The notes beneath the pieces were generated by a model. The model saw only the letters and a list, made by a program, of their open reading frames with translations, was not told the DNA's origin and did not search any database. A stretch of 11,651 nucleotides of DNA, from contig JAFTMF010000006.1 in assembly GCA_017452565.1 (NCBI GenBank), forward strand, positions 1 through 11,651. The letters are read 5' to 3'. This DNA comes from Clostridia bacterium (GTDB taxonomy: Bacteria > Bacillota > Clostridia > Oscillospirales > CAG-272). Position numbers and translations under genes: made by a program. Positions 1 to 5,542 of this stretch are shown here, piece by piece. Position 1 is the first letter of the stretch. Each line of letters starts with the position of its first letter.

Positions 1-384
1 ATGATTGCTGAGCGTATTGAAAAAGTTTCGCTGTGTGACACCAGATTGTTTGTCAATTCTATAGAGCGTGCCGTTGAATTGATGCGGAAATCCGGATATG
101 ATGCCTCAATTGACCGATCTGACGATGATTTGGTTTGCTCATTTACAATTCAAGTTTCAAAGTTCCCGGGCGTGGTGGTGGCGAATCGTGCATCACGCAA
201 TGTTTCACGTGAAACATTATCTGATTGCTCGGTTCGGCCGAGATTCTCTACTGCCGCAAGCATTTTCGAAGCGATTGCTGAGGATGAAATGACATTTGCC
301 GGAAATGTTTCACGTGAAACATTTTCTGCGAAAGAAGACGAAGAAAATGCAGAAAAACTCGAATTATGTATTGACGGATGTTGA
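1..384 (+). CDS. Unidentified small protein carrying two parS sites in its coding frame
   Basis: A 127-residue open frame begins with ATG at the first base of the window and stops at TGA 382-384. The true start could lie upstream, because no ribosome binding site can be seen. I do not recognise a family. Residues 1-55 look like an ordinary soluble domain, with an amphipathic stretch around IERAVELMRKSGYD followed by a beta-like segment. The second half is less protein-like and ends acidic (about residues 110-122). Both parS sites are read in the same frame and each encodes Asn-Val-Ser-Arg-Glu-Thr. The parA promoter -35 element lies inside the last codons. The position directly before parA is where many Firmicutes carry rsmG or noc, but this protein shows no ParB-like GERR box and no methyltransferase motif. 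It may be a real gene that hosts the centromere sites, or a fortuitous open frame across them. Confidence 0.5.
   Translation: MIAERIEKVSLCDTRLFVNSIERAVELMRKSGYDASIDRSDDDLVCSFTIQVSKFPGVVVANRASRNVSRETLSDCSVRPRFSTAASIFEAIAEDEMTFAGNVSRETFSAKEDEENAEKLELCIDGC
201..216. other. parS: parS centromere site 1
   Basis: TGTTTCACGTGAAACA is a perfect 16-bp palindrome and an exact match to the canonical chromosomal parS site bound by Spo0J/ParB. It lies about 1.0 kb upstream of parB in the same window. ParB proteins of this family load at such sites as CTP-dependent clamps and spread along the DNA. Confidence 0.96.
306..321. other. parS: parS centromere site 2
   Basis: This is a second exact copy of the palindrome at 201-216. 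The start-to-start distance is 105 bp, about ten helical turns of 10.5 bp, so both sites should face the same side of the DNA. It lies about 50 bp upstream of the parA promoter -35, so ParB spreading from here could plausibly reach that promoter (inference). Confidence 0.96.
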
Positions 385-399
385 CGAAAGTGATATAAT
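371..399 (+). promoter_or_regulatory. SigA-type promoter of parAB
   Basis: The -35 TTGACG (371-376) and -10 TATAAT (394-399) are separated by 17 bp. The expected start of transcription is near 405-407, giving a leader of about 48 nt. The leader would begin with a small perfect hairpin (ACGGC-TCAT-GCCGT, 406-419), which could protect the 5' end of the mRNA. The promoter overlaps the last codons of the preceding small ORF. Confidence 0.85.
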
Positions 400-453
400 A
401 ATCCTACGGCTCATGCCGTTATGATTATAATGTGTTATGAAAAGGAGTATACA

Positions 454-1215
454 ATGGGCAAAATTATTGCATTCTCCAATCAAAAGGGCGGAATTGGCAA
501 AACCACTTCTGCCGTCAACATTGCGGCTGCTGTAGCAAAAAGCGGCAAAAAGGTCCTGCTATGCGATTTTGACCCGCAGGGCAATGCAACCAGCGGCGTT
601 GGCGTTACGAAAAAAGGAGATCACAAAACGTCTTACGATCTTTTGACGGGTAAAGCTGAGGCGCACGAGACGATTTTGCAAACAAAGTTTGACAATTTGT
701 GGGTGATGCCCACCAATATCGGGCTTGCGGGTGCTGAATATGAGCTCGTTTCGGCTGAAAGAAGAGAATATCTGATGCGTGATCAACTTGCTCCTCTCAA
801 GGATGAGTTTGATTACATAATGATCGACTGCCCTCCTTCGCTTGGAATTCTGACTGTTGGCGCGCTGAGTGCTGCTGATGGTGTTGTGATTCCGATGGTA
901 TGCGAATACTATGCACTGGAGGGGCTTTCACAGCTGATGTTGACGATTCGACAGGTGAAAAAGCGGTATAATCCCGGCTTGGAGATTACCGGAATCTTGC
1001 TGACGATGTTTGACAAGCGCCTGAATCTGACTATGCAGGTGAAAGCGGAGTTGGAGCGTTACTATAAGGATAAGCTGTTTGAAACAACCGTCGTTCGAAA
1101 CGTGCGGCTCAGCGAAGCACCCAGCTATGGAATGCCGATCATTTATTATGACAAGTCTTCCAAAGGCGCTGTTGCTTACACTGCAGTTGCAAAAGAATTG
1201 ATGGAACGAATTTAA
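454..1215 (+). CDS. parA: Chromosome partitioning ATPase ParA/Soj
   Basis: This is a 253-residue ParA/MinD-type ATPase. Its ATP-bound dimer binds DNA nonspecifically and is stimulated by ParB. In the Bacillus model it works with Spo0J in origin segregation and in control of DnaA. The deviant Walker A motif KGGIGKT is at residues 11-17, with the ATPase motif DFDPQGN at 38-44 and the Walker B region MIDCPPSLG at about 123-131. The length is normal for a short chromosomal Soj lacking an N-terminal regulatory HTH. The start at 454 follows AAAGGAG (441-447) with a 6-nt spacing. An in-frame ATG at 421 is upstream of that ribosome binding site and is unlikely. The gene is the first of an operon: parB begins 17 bp after its stop codon. 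Family assignment is very secure. Confidence 0.97.
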   Translation: MGKIIAFSNQKGGIGKTTSAVNIAAAVAKSGKKVLLCDFDPQGNATSGVGVTKKGDHKTSYDLLTGKAEAHETILQTKFDNLWVMPTNIGLAGAEYELVSAERREYLMRDQLAPLKDEFDYIMIDCPPSLGILTVGALSAADGVVIPMVCEYYALEGLSQLMLTIRQVKKRYNPGLEITGILLTMFDKRLNLTMQVKAELERYYKDKLFETTVVRNVRLSEAPSYGMPIIYYDKSSKGAVAYTAVAKELMERI

Positions 1216-1232
1216 CGCAGGGGGAGCGAAAT

Positions 1233-2111
1233 ATGGCAAAACAAAGTGGACTTGGACGTGGTCTTGACTCAATTTTCTTTGATGACGCGGACGTTGAGAC
1301 TACTACGGGCGTACGTACATTGAGAATTTCGGAGCTGCAGCCTAGAGCAGGACAGCCCAGAAAAAATTTTGACAGCGAAGCACTGTCGCAGCTGGCAGAT
1401 TCCATCTCTACACACGGGTTGATTCAGCCGATTATTGTACGCAAGGGAGCTGCAGATCTGTACGAGATTGTTGCAGGTGAAAGACGCTGGAGAGCCTCTA
1501 AAATGGCAGGCTTGACCGAGGTTCCTGTGGTTGTGATCGAAGCGGATGATCAGAAAACGGATGAATTGGCTCTGATTGAGAACATTCAGCGCGAAAATCT
1601 AAATGCCGTGGAAGAATGTTATGCCTACAAAGCACTGCTTGACGAGTATAATTTGACGCAGGAAACGGTTGCATCACGGGTTGGCAAGTCCAGAAGTACG
1701 ATTACCAACTCTCTGCGACTCCTCGATTTGCCGGATAGCGTGCTGAAAATGGTGTCCGAAGACACTATTTCTGCCGGTCACGCCCGTGCCCTGCTTGGAC
1801 TCAAGTATCGCTCGGATATTGAAGTGGCAGCTGCTACTGTGGTTGATAAGGGATATTCGGTTCGCGCAGTGGAAGATCTTGTGCGCAGAATGAATGCGCG
1901 CGCTGAACGTGCGGCAGATGTGGTTGATAAGACCAATAAAGGCGTCGACTACACGGCCGAACTGGAAAAGAAAGTTCGCGGAATCCTTGGCAGAAAGGTA
2001 AAGATCGTCGAAGGTGCGAGAGCAAAACGAATTGAGTTGGAATACAGCGACAATGATGATCTGCAAAAGCTGCTTTTCCTCCTTTGTGGTGAAGCAATTA
2101 TGAAGGACTAA
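1233..2111 (+). CDS. parB: Chromosome partitioning protein ParB/Spo0J
   Basis: This 292-residue protein has the layout of chromosomal ParB. The N-terminal GLGRGLD segment (6-12) is the ParA-stimulating region. The N-terminal CTP-binding domain has the box GERRWRA (82-88) and ENIQRENLN (116-124). A helix-turn-helix around TQETVASRVGKSRSTITN (142-159) matches the parS-reading domain, and a variable linker leads to a C-terminal dimerisation domain (about 245-292). It should load at the two parS sites upstream and recruit SMC/condensin (family knowledge). The ribosome binding site AGGGGGAG (1219-1226) lies 6 nt before the ATG, and the gene is translated from the parA mRNA. GERRWRA has Trp where many homologues have Tyr, a conservative change. 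No second ParB-like gene (noc) is present here. Confidence 0.97.
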   Translation: MAKQSGLGRGLDSIFFDDADVETTTGVRTLRISELQPRAGQPRKNFDSEALSQLADSISTHGLIQPIIVRKGAADLYEIVAGERRWRASKMAGLTEVPVVVIEADDQKTDELALIENIQRENLNAVEECYAYKALLDEYNLTQETVASRVGKSRSTITNSLRLLDLPDSVLKMVSEDTISAGHARALLGLKYRSDIEVAAATVVDKGYSVRAVEDLVRRMNARAERAADVVDKTNKGVDYTAELEKKVRGILGRKVKIVEGARAKRIELEYSDNDDLQKLLFLLCGEAIMKD

Positions 2112-2137
2112 TTCGTAGTTCTCTATCAAATATTTGA

Positions 2138-2181
2138 ATCAAAAATCGCCTCACAGTACATACTGTGAGGCGATTTTTGAT
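2138..2181. terminator. Bidirectional terminator between parB and asnB
   Basis: A perfect inverted repeat has 21-nt arms (2138-2158 and 2161-2181) separated by CA. The GC core CGCCTCACAGT is flanked by A5 on the left (2141-2145) and T5 on the right (2174-2178), so each strand reads a stem followed by a U-run. It lies 26 bp after the parB stop and 3 bp beyond the asnB stop, serving both convergent genes. Confidence 0.93.
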
Positions 2182-2184
2182 ATA

Positions 2185-4029
2185 TCATAACGAGATTTCA
2201 ACAGGATAGTGTGATAGCCATGCGGAAAGCTGCAATAGCCACGCAATGAGCTGCGGCCGAGCCATCAGTTGGCCGAACCACGTAGTATTCTCGCCTTCTA
2301 AGAATGAATGGATAGCATTTCGATCTAAGAGTGCAGTAAAAATGGTGTCTTTAGTAAGTTCTTTAGCAAGAGAATTGCGTACATGATCTTCGTAGACAGG
2401 ATTATGAGTCTTAGGATAGGGAGATTTCTTGCGATGCAAGATATAGTCGGGAAGAAGACCGGATGAGGCCTCTCGCAGCAATGATTTCTCTACCGCGTTG
2501 TGGAATTTATAGGACCACGGCAAATTGTAAACGTATTCGATGATGCGATGGTCTGCAAAGGGAACGCGAACTTCAAGTGCAGACGCCATACTCATCCGAT
2601 CCTTGCGGTGTAGTAAATTCTGCATAAAAAAGCTCACAGATAAGCAAGTAGCGATCCGAGCAGTGCGATCTTCTTCGGATTCTCCATCTATTACCGGACA
2701 GTTGTTTAGAAATGTGTGATATTGAGATGAAAGATGAGCGAAACCTTCGGTAGGTCGTACAATATCGCATCGGAAGAGGTTCGCTCGGGCAAAAGGATTG
2801 TGAACCCATGGGAAAAAGTTACGGTGGAGCATCTCCGGACGATAGAACCAAGGATATCCGCCGAATATTTCATCAGAACATTCGCCGGAGATGGCTACCG
2901 TGTGTTTTCTCTTTACTTGACGGCAAAACCATAGCAGAGACGAGTCAATATCAGCCTGCCCCGGGAGATCCCGATAGATCGCAGCATCCGGAAGGAGATT
3001 CGCAACCGCATCGGTAGGGATAGTGAGGACGGTATGGTCGGTGCAGAGATCTTTTGCCAAGGCTCGCGCATACCAATCGTCCTTTTGAGGTTGGAAAAGG
3101 CTGGATTGGAAGCTCTCGTCATTTCCCTCGTATTCAAAGGAATATGTGGAGAGCGTTTTACCTTCAGATGACAATTCGTGTGCTGCAATCGCGGTCAGGA
3201 TGGAGGAGTCAAGTCCGCCGGATAAGAAGGTACAGAGCGGAACGTCACTGCGGATTTGTCTGTGGACAGCGTCTTTCAACAGCTCATGGGTGGTTTCCAC
3301 AGCTTGTGGAAGGCTGTCATCGCAAGAATTTGCTGTCAAGCGCCAGTAGAAGTCACGTTTGACTCCATCCTGAGATAGTAAAATCCGCTCTCCTGCTCCC
3401 AGTTGATGGATATTGCAGAATATCGCAGACTCTTCTAAGGTTACGGGAGATAGGAACAGCAGTTCCCAAAGGCCTTCGCGGTTGATTTTAGGACGTACGC
3501 CGGGATGTGCAAAGAATGCTTTGGGTTCGGATGCAAATAACCAGCGATTGTCATGCTTGCAATAATAAAAAGGTTTGACACCTAATCGATCACGTGCCCC
3601 GAATAGTGTGTGATCTGTGTGATCGTAGATCAAAAAGGCAAATATGCCGTTAAAGTGCTTTGGACAGTCATAACCATAATGAATATAGCTCCATAGTAAT
3701 ACTTCGGTATCGCAATGTGTTTGAAATTGTGCACCTTTGGCGATCAAATCTGTTTTCAACTCATCAGTATTATATAGCTCGCCGTTATAGATGATTGTAT
3801 AATGTCTACCTTGATAGACGGCAGTCATAGGCTGATGACCGCCTGCAGGATCCATAACGGCGAGGCGATTGTGCGCGAGACTTACGTATTCGTCTTGCCA
3901 GATGCCTCGATCATCGGGACCGCGATGGGTTAGCTTATCACTCATTGATTGTATGATGTCGAGCTCATTAGACAGAGATTGGACGTTTCGTTGCGGATTG
4001 ATCCGATAAATAGCGGCGATTGAACACAT
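2185..4029 (-). CDS. asnB: Asparagine synthetase B, glutamine-hydrolysing
   Basis: This 614-residue two-domain enzyme converts aspartate, glutamine and ATP to asparagine, glutamate, AMP and PPi in the cytosol. The class II glutaminase domain begins with the nucleophile Cys2 (MCSIAA) once Met is removed. Its typical elements are HRGPDD (35-40), NRLAVMD (54-60), YNGELYN (81-87) and CDTEV (106-110). The synthetase domain has the PPi loop SGGLDSS (270-276), SGECSDEIFGGY (381-392) and DRMSMASALEVRVPF (477-491). All expected catalytic elements are intact and the length is normal. GGAG (4035-4038 on the reverse strand) precedes the ATG by about 5 nt. A terminator separates it from the upstream hydrolase, and I see no convincing promoter in the 96 bp between the two genes. 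Members of this superfamily can also modify other carboxylates in secondary metabolism, but no such genes surround it. Confidence 0.93.
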   Translation of the reverse strand: MCSIAAIYRINPQRNVQSLSNELDIIQSMSDKLTHRGPDDRGIWQDEYVSLAHNRLAVMDPAGGHQPMTAVYQGRHYTIIYNGELYNTDELKTDLIAKGAQFQTHCDTEVLLWSYIHYGYDCPKHFNGIFAFLIYDHTDHTLFGARDRLGVKPFYYCKHDNRWLFASEPKAFFAHPGVRPKINREGLWELLFLSPVTLEESAIFCNIHQLGAGERILLSQDGVKRDFYWRLTANSCDDSLPQAVETTHELLKDAVHRQIRSDVPLCTFLSGGLDSSILTAIAAHELSSEGKTLSTYSFEYEGNDESFQSSLFQPQKDDWYARALAKDLCTDHTVLTIPTDAVANLLPDAAIYRDLPGQADIDSSLLWFCRQVKRKHTVAISGECSDEIFGGYPWFYRPEMLHRNFFPWVHNPFARANLFRCDIVRPTEGFAHLSSQYHTFLNNCPVIDGESEEDRTARIATCLSVSFFMQNLLHRKDRMSMASALEVRVPFADHRIIEYVYNLPWSYKFHNAVEKSLLREASSGLLPDYILHRKKSPYPKTHNPVYEDHVRNSLAKELTKDTIFTALLDRNAIHSFLEGENTTWFGQLMARPQLIAWLLQLSAWLSHYPVEISL

Positions 4030-4040
4030 AACAGCTCCAT

Positions 4041-4073
4041 TCTGCGCCCGGGGCGCGGTAAAGTGGGCGCAGA
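4041..4073 (-). promoter_or_regulatory. Hairpin-forming leader just upstream of the asnB ribosome binding site
   Basis: The arms TCTGCGCCC (4041-4049) and GGGCGCAGA (4065-4073) pair across a 15-nt loop. A second GGGCGC copy (4051-4056) can pair with the same GCGCCC (4044-4049) in a tighter hairpin. The two folds are mutually exclusive. The structure ends 2-3 nt before the GGAG of asnB, so it could affect translation. A regulatory role is inference. Confidence 0.4.
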
Positions 4074-4113
4074 AAACCGCCCTATCTGCAGTATATGCAG
4101 ATAGGGCGGTTTT
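4073..4113 (-). terminator. Terminator of the SGNH/GDSL hydrolase gene
   Basis: Perfect 18-bp arms (4073-4090 and 4096-4113) with a 5-nt loop contain a GC-rich core CCGCCCTATCTGCA. On the minus strand the stem ends in TTTT. It lies 12 bp beyond the stop codon at 4126. The plus strand also ends in TTTT, so it may work both ways. Confidence 0.88.
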
Positions 4114-4125
4114 GATAGATGCCGT

Positions 4126-4785
4126 TTACAGCGATTTCAGGAAAGCAGCCAGTCGGCTTGCGATCCGACGGTGGCCGGCGTCGCAGGGATGCAGTCCGTC
4201 AGGCATATAGGCAAGGCGATGAGCCTCCACACAAGGCTGAATGCCGGAAACACTCCACAGATCCAGAATGGGCAGGGAATATTCGGTTGCAACCGCTTTT
4301 AGAATGTCTACATAAGTAGACAAAATTCCGTAATCCCTTGCCTTCCAGCCGTCGCCGCGAGGATTCAGCTCGTTGCAGCGGTGAAGGGGAGTCATAATCA
4401 CGATCTCTGCGCCGGGATATTTTTCGATCAGACCCCTGCAGAGGCAGTAGCAGGCTCCGTAGTAGGTGTTGACGGTGCGATCCTCGGGGGTTCCCAAAGG
4501 CGCATCGCCGTGACCGAAGTCATTGGTGCCGCCGAATACAACGATGACGTCAGCATCGGGATCCATATCGTCGATACGGGTCACGAAGCAGCGCTCCATA
4601 CGGTCACCAGGATTGCCGGGGTTCAGCTGGTTGGCAATGCGGGAACCGCTGACACCGTAGTTGCGTGCGGTAAAGCCGTATTCCTTTGCCAGCAGGTTCA
4701 AATAGATGTTCTCGCTGCAAGACACTCCTACTCCCTCGGTGATGCTGTCTCCCAGAAAATTGATTTTCAGTCCGTTCAAATTCAT
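4126..4785 (-). CDS. SGNH/GDSL-family hydrolase (esterase-like)
   Basis: This 219-residue protein has the four SGNH blocks in order. Block I is FLGDSITEG with catalytic Ser14. Block II has Gly47 in GVSGSRI, and block III is GGTND (85-89) with oxyanion-hole Asn88. Block V is DGLHP (196-200) with Asp196 and His199 completing the triad. Such enzymes hydrolyse ester bonds in lipids, acylated sugars or peptidoglycan, and the substrate cannot be read from the sequence. There is no signal peptide or membrane segment, so it is probably cytosolic. The start is supported by AAAGGAA (about 4794-4800 on the reverse strand). It has its own promoter and terminator and appears monocistronic. It is transcribed divergently from the cysteine-rich protein gene, with the two -35 boxes only 19 bp apart. 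Confidence 0.9.
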   Translation of the reverse strand: MNLNGLKINFLGDSITEGVGVSCSENIYLNLLAKEYGFTARNYGVSGSRIANQLNPGNPGDRMERCFVTRIDDMDPDADVIVVFGGTNDFGHGDAPLGTPEDRTVNTYYGACYCLCRGLIEKYPGAEIVIMTPLHRCNELNPRGDGWKARDYGILSTYVDILKAVATEYSLPILDLWSVSGIQPCVEAHRLAYMPDGLHPCDAGHRRIASRLAAFLKSL

Positions 4786-4828
4786 ACAGAAATTTCCTTT
4801 CTATGCTATGAAATGGTTTTGTACCCTT

Positions 4829-4857
4829 ATTATAGTATAAAATTGTAAAAAAGGCAA
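4829..4857 (-). promoter_or_regulatory. Promoter of the SGNH/GDSL hydrolase gene
   Basis: On the minus strand, -35 TTGCCT (4857-4852) and -10 TATAAT (4834-4829) are separated by 17 bp. The -10 is perfect and the -35 matches consensus at 4 of 6 positions. It sits back to back with the promoter at 4877-4905. Confidence 0.65.
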
Positions 4858-4876
4858 TAAAATTTACGAAAATCTA

Positions 4877-4905
4877 TTGACATTTTCTTGGAAGTTCGCT
4901 ACAAT
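4877..4905 (+). promoter_or_regulatory. Strong SigA-type promoter of the cysteine-rich protein gene
   Basis: A consensus -35 TTGACA (4877-4882), a 17-bp spacer and -10 TACAAT (4900-4905) make this the best -35/-10 pair in the window. Transcription should start near 4911-4913, only about 30 nt before the start codon, so the leader is short. Confidence 0.88.
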
Positions 4906-4940
4906 AATATTACCCTAAAAATGAAAAGGAGATTATGAAT

Positions 4941-5264
4941 ATGGCAAAGCTTATCATTAAGATCGCTGTTCTGACCGTTTCTCTGGCTGCTATCGTTGCT
5001 CTGATCCTGGTTCTCCTGAAGAACAAGGAAAAGGTTGTTGCGAAGGCTAAGGCTGTTAAGACCGCTGTTGCTGACAAGATCGCTGCTAAGAAGGCTGCTA
5101 AGGCTGAAGAAGTTGAAGTAGTTTGCGAGTGCGATTGCGACTGCTGCGACGACGTTGTTTGCGACGAAGTTTGCGAGTGCGATTGCACCTGCGACGAGGT
5201 TTGCGAAGAGGTTGTTGAAGAGGCTGTTGAAGAGGTTGTAGAACCCGTAGTTGACGCTGAATAA
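4941..5264 (+). CDS. Small single-pass membrane protein with lysine/alanine-rich segment and acidic cysteine-rich tail
   Basis: I do not recognise a family. The 107 residues divide into three parts. Residues 4-26 form a hydrophobic membrane helix. Residues 27-54 are Lys/Ala/Val-rich and strongly basic. Residues 55-107 are acidic and hold 11 cysteines (62, 64, 66, 68, 69, 74, 78, 80, 82, 84, 88), mostly as CxC pairs alternating with Asp/Glu. The basic stretch after the helix suggests the tail is cytoplasmic by the positive-inside rule (inference). Alternating Cys/acid residues suggest metal or disulfide chemistry, which is unproven. AAAGGAG (4925-4931) is 9 nt before ATG 4941 but only 3 nt before ATG 4935, so 4941 is the likelier start; 4935 would add two residues. 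Codons are very biased (all Cys TGC, mostly GCT, GTT and AAG), unlike the neighbours. With the consensus promoter, strong ribosome binding site and own terminator, this indicates an abundant monocistronic product. Confidence 0.85.
   Translation: MAKLIIKIAVLTVSLAAIVALILVLLKNKEKVVAKAKAVKTAVADKIAAKKAAKAEEVEVVCECDCDCCDDVVCDEVCECDCTCDEVCEEVVEEAVEEVVEPVVDAE
5121..5216 (+). repeat. Tandem 48-bp duplication inside the cysteine-rich tail
   Basis: The 18-mer GTTTGCGAGTGCGATTGC occurs at 5121-5138 and again at 5169-5186, exactly 48 bp (16 codons) apart. Both copies are in frame and encode VCECDC. The rest of each unit has diverged (CDCCDDVVCDE against TCDEVCEEVV), which indicates growth of the tail by internal duplication. 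Confidence 0.75.
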
Positions 5265-5288
5265 TTCTGCGCAAAGCGATTCACATAC

Positions 5289-5321
5289 AAAGTGCTCCCG
5301 GATGGATTCCGGGGGCATTTT
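5289..5321 (+). terminator. Terminator of the cysteine-rich protein gene
   Basis: A 14-bp stem (5289-5302 with 5308-5321) includes two G-U wobble pairs and a TGGAT loop. The core is CTCCCGGA/TCCGGGGG, followed by TTTTGTTTTG. It lies 24 bp after the stop codon. Confidence 0.88.
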
Positions 5322-5406
5322 GTTTTGTCCGCATCTTTCCCCACCATTCGCCTGTGGTTGACAGCCTTTGCCAAAGTCTTAATCCGATAGCCAAAATCAG
5401 TAGCTC

Positions 5407-5453
5407 TTCGACTTCGTGAGTCGACCAAAATTTGATTTTCCATTTTGTATAAT
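5407..5453 (+). promoter_or_regulatory. Spo0A-type promoter of spoIIE with 0A-like boxes
   Basis: A perfect -10 TATAAT (5448-5453) lies 21 bp from the -35-like TCGACC (5421-5426), which matches TTGACA at 4 of 6 positions. A 21-22 bp spacer is the hallmark of the Spo0A-activated SigA promoters spoIIE and spoIIG in Bacillus. TTCGACT (5407-5413) is one base from the reverse 0A box TTCGACA. AGTCGAC (5419-5425), overlapping the -35, is two bases from TGTCGAA, and the two boxes form an inverted repeat. No normally spaced -35 is present. The leader would be about 83 nt. Confidence 0.7.
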
Positions 5454-5472
5454 GAAAAAGGAAAATGAAAGA

Positions 5473-5513
5473 CACGAGCGAGCGCGGACAAGCCGCTTTG
5501 TGCGTGCCTTTTT
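5473..5513 (+). promoter_or_regulatory. Possible structured leader of spoIIE
   Basis: Within the predicted leader, CACG (5473-5476) can pair with CGTG (5503-5506) and GCGG (5484-5487) with CCGC (5493-5496), around a large internal loop, followed by T5 (5509-5513). It resembles an imperfect terminator or attenuator. The stem is short and interrupted, so a function is uncertain. Confidence 0.25.
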
Positions 5514-5542
5514 GAAACAGAACGGAAAGGGAAGATAAGATA

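Noticed and set aside
421..453. Longer parA reading from ATG 421
   Set aside because: The strong AAAGGAG at 441-447 is placed for ATG 454, and Soj homologues start at MGKIIAFSNQKGG-like sequence.
948..954. Exact 0A box TTCGACA inside parA
   Set aside because: It is a single 7-mer within coding sequence with no nearby promoter, and is expected by chance.
5358..5363. Consensus -35 TTGACA upstream of spoIIE
   Set aside because: No acceptable -10 is found 16-19 bp downstream.
4899..5491. Two minus-strand frames rich in Ser/Thr/Gln or Asn/Ala/Leu opposite the Cys-rich gene
   Set aside because: Their low-complexity repeats are simply the complement of the biased GCT/GTT/TGC codons. They cross the terminator and have no ribosome binding site that I can see.
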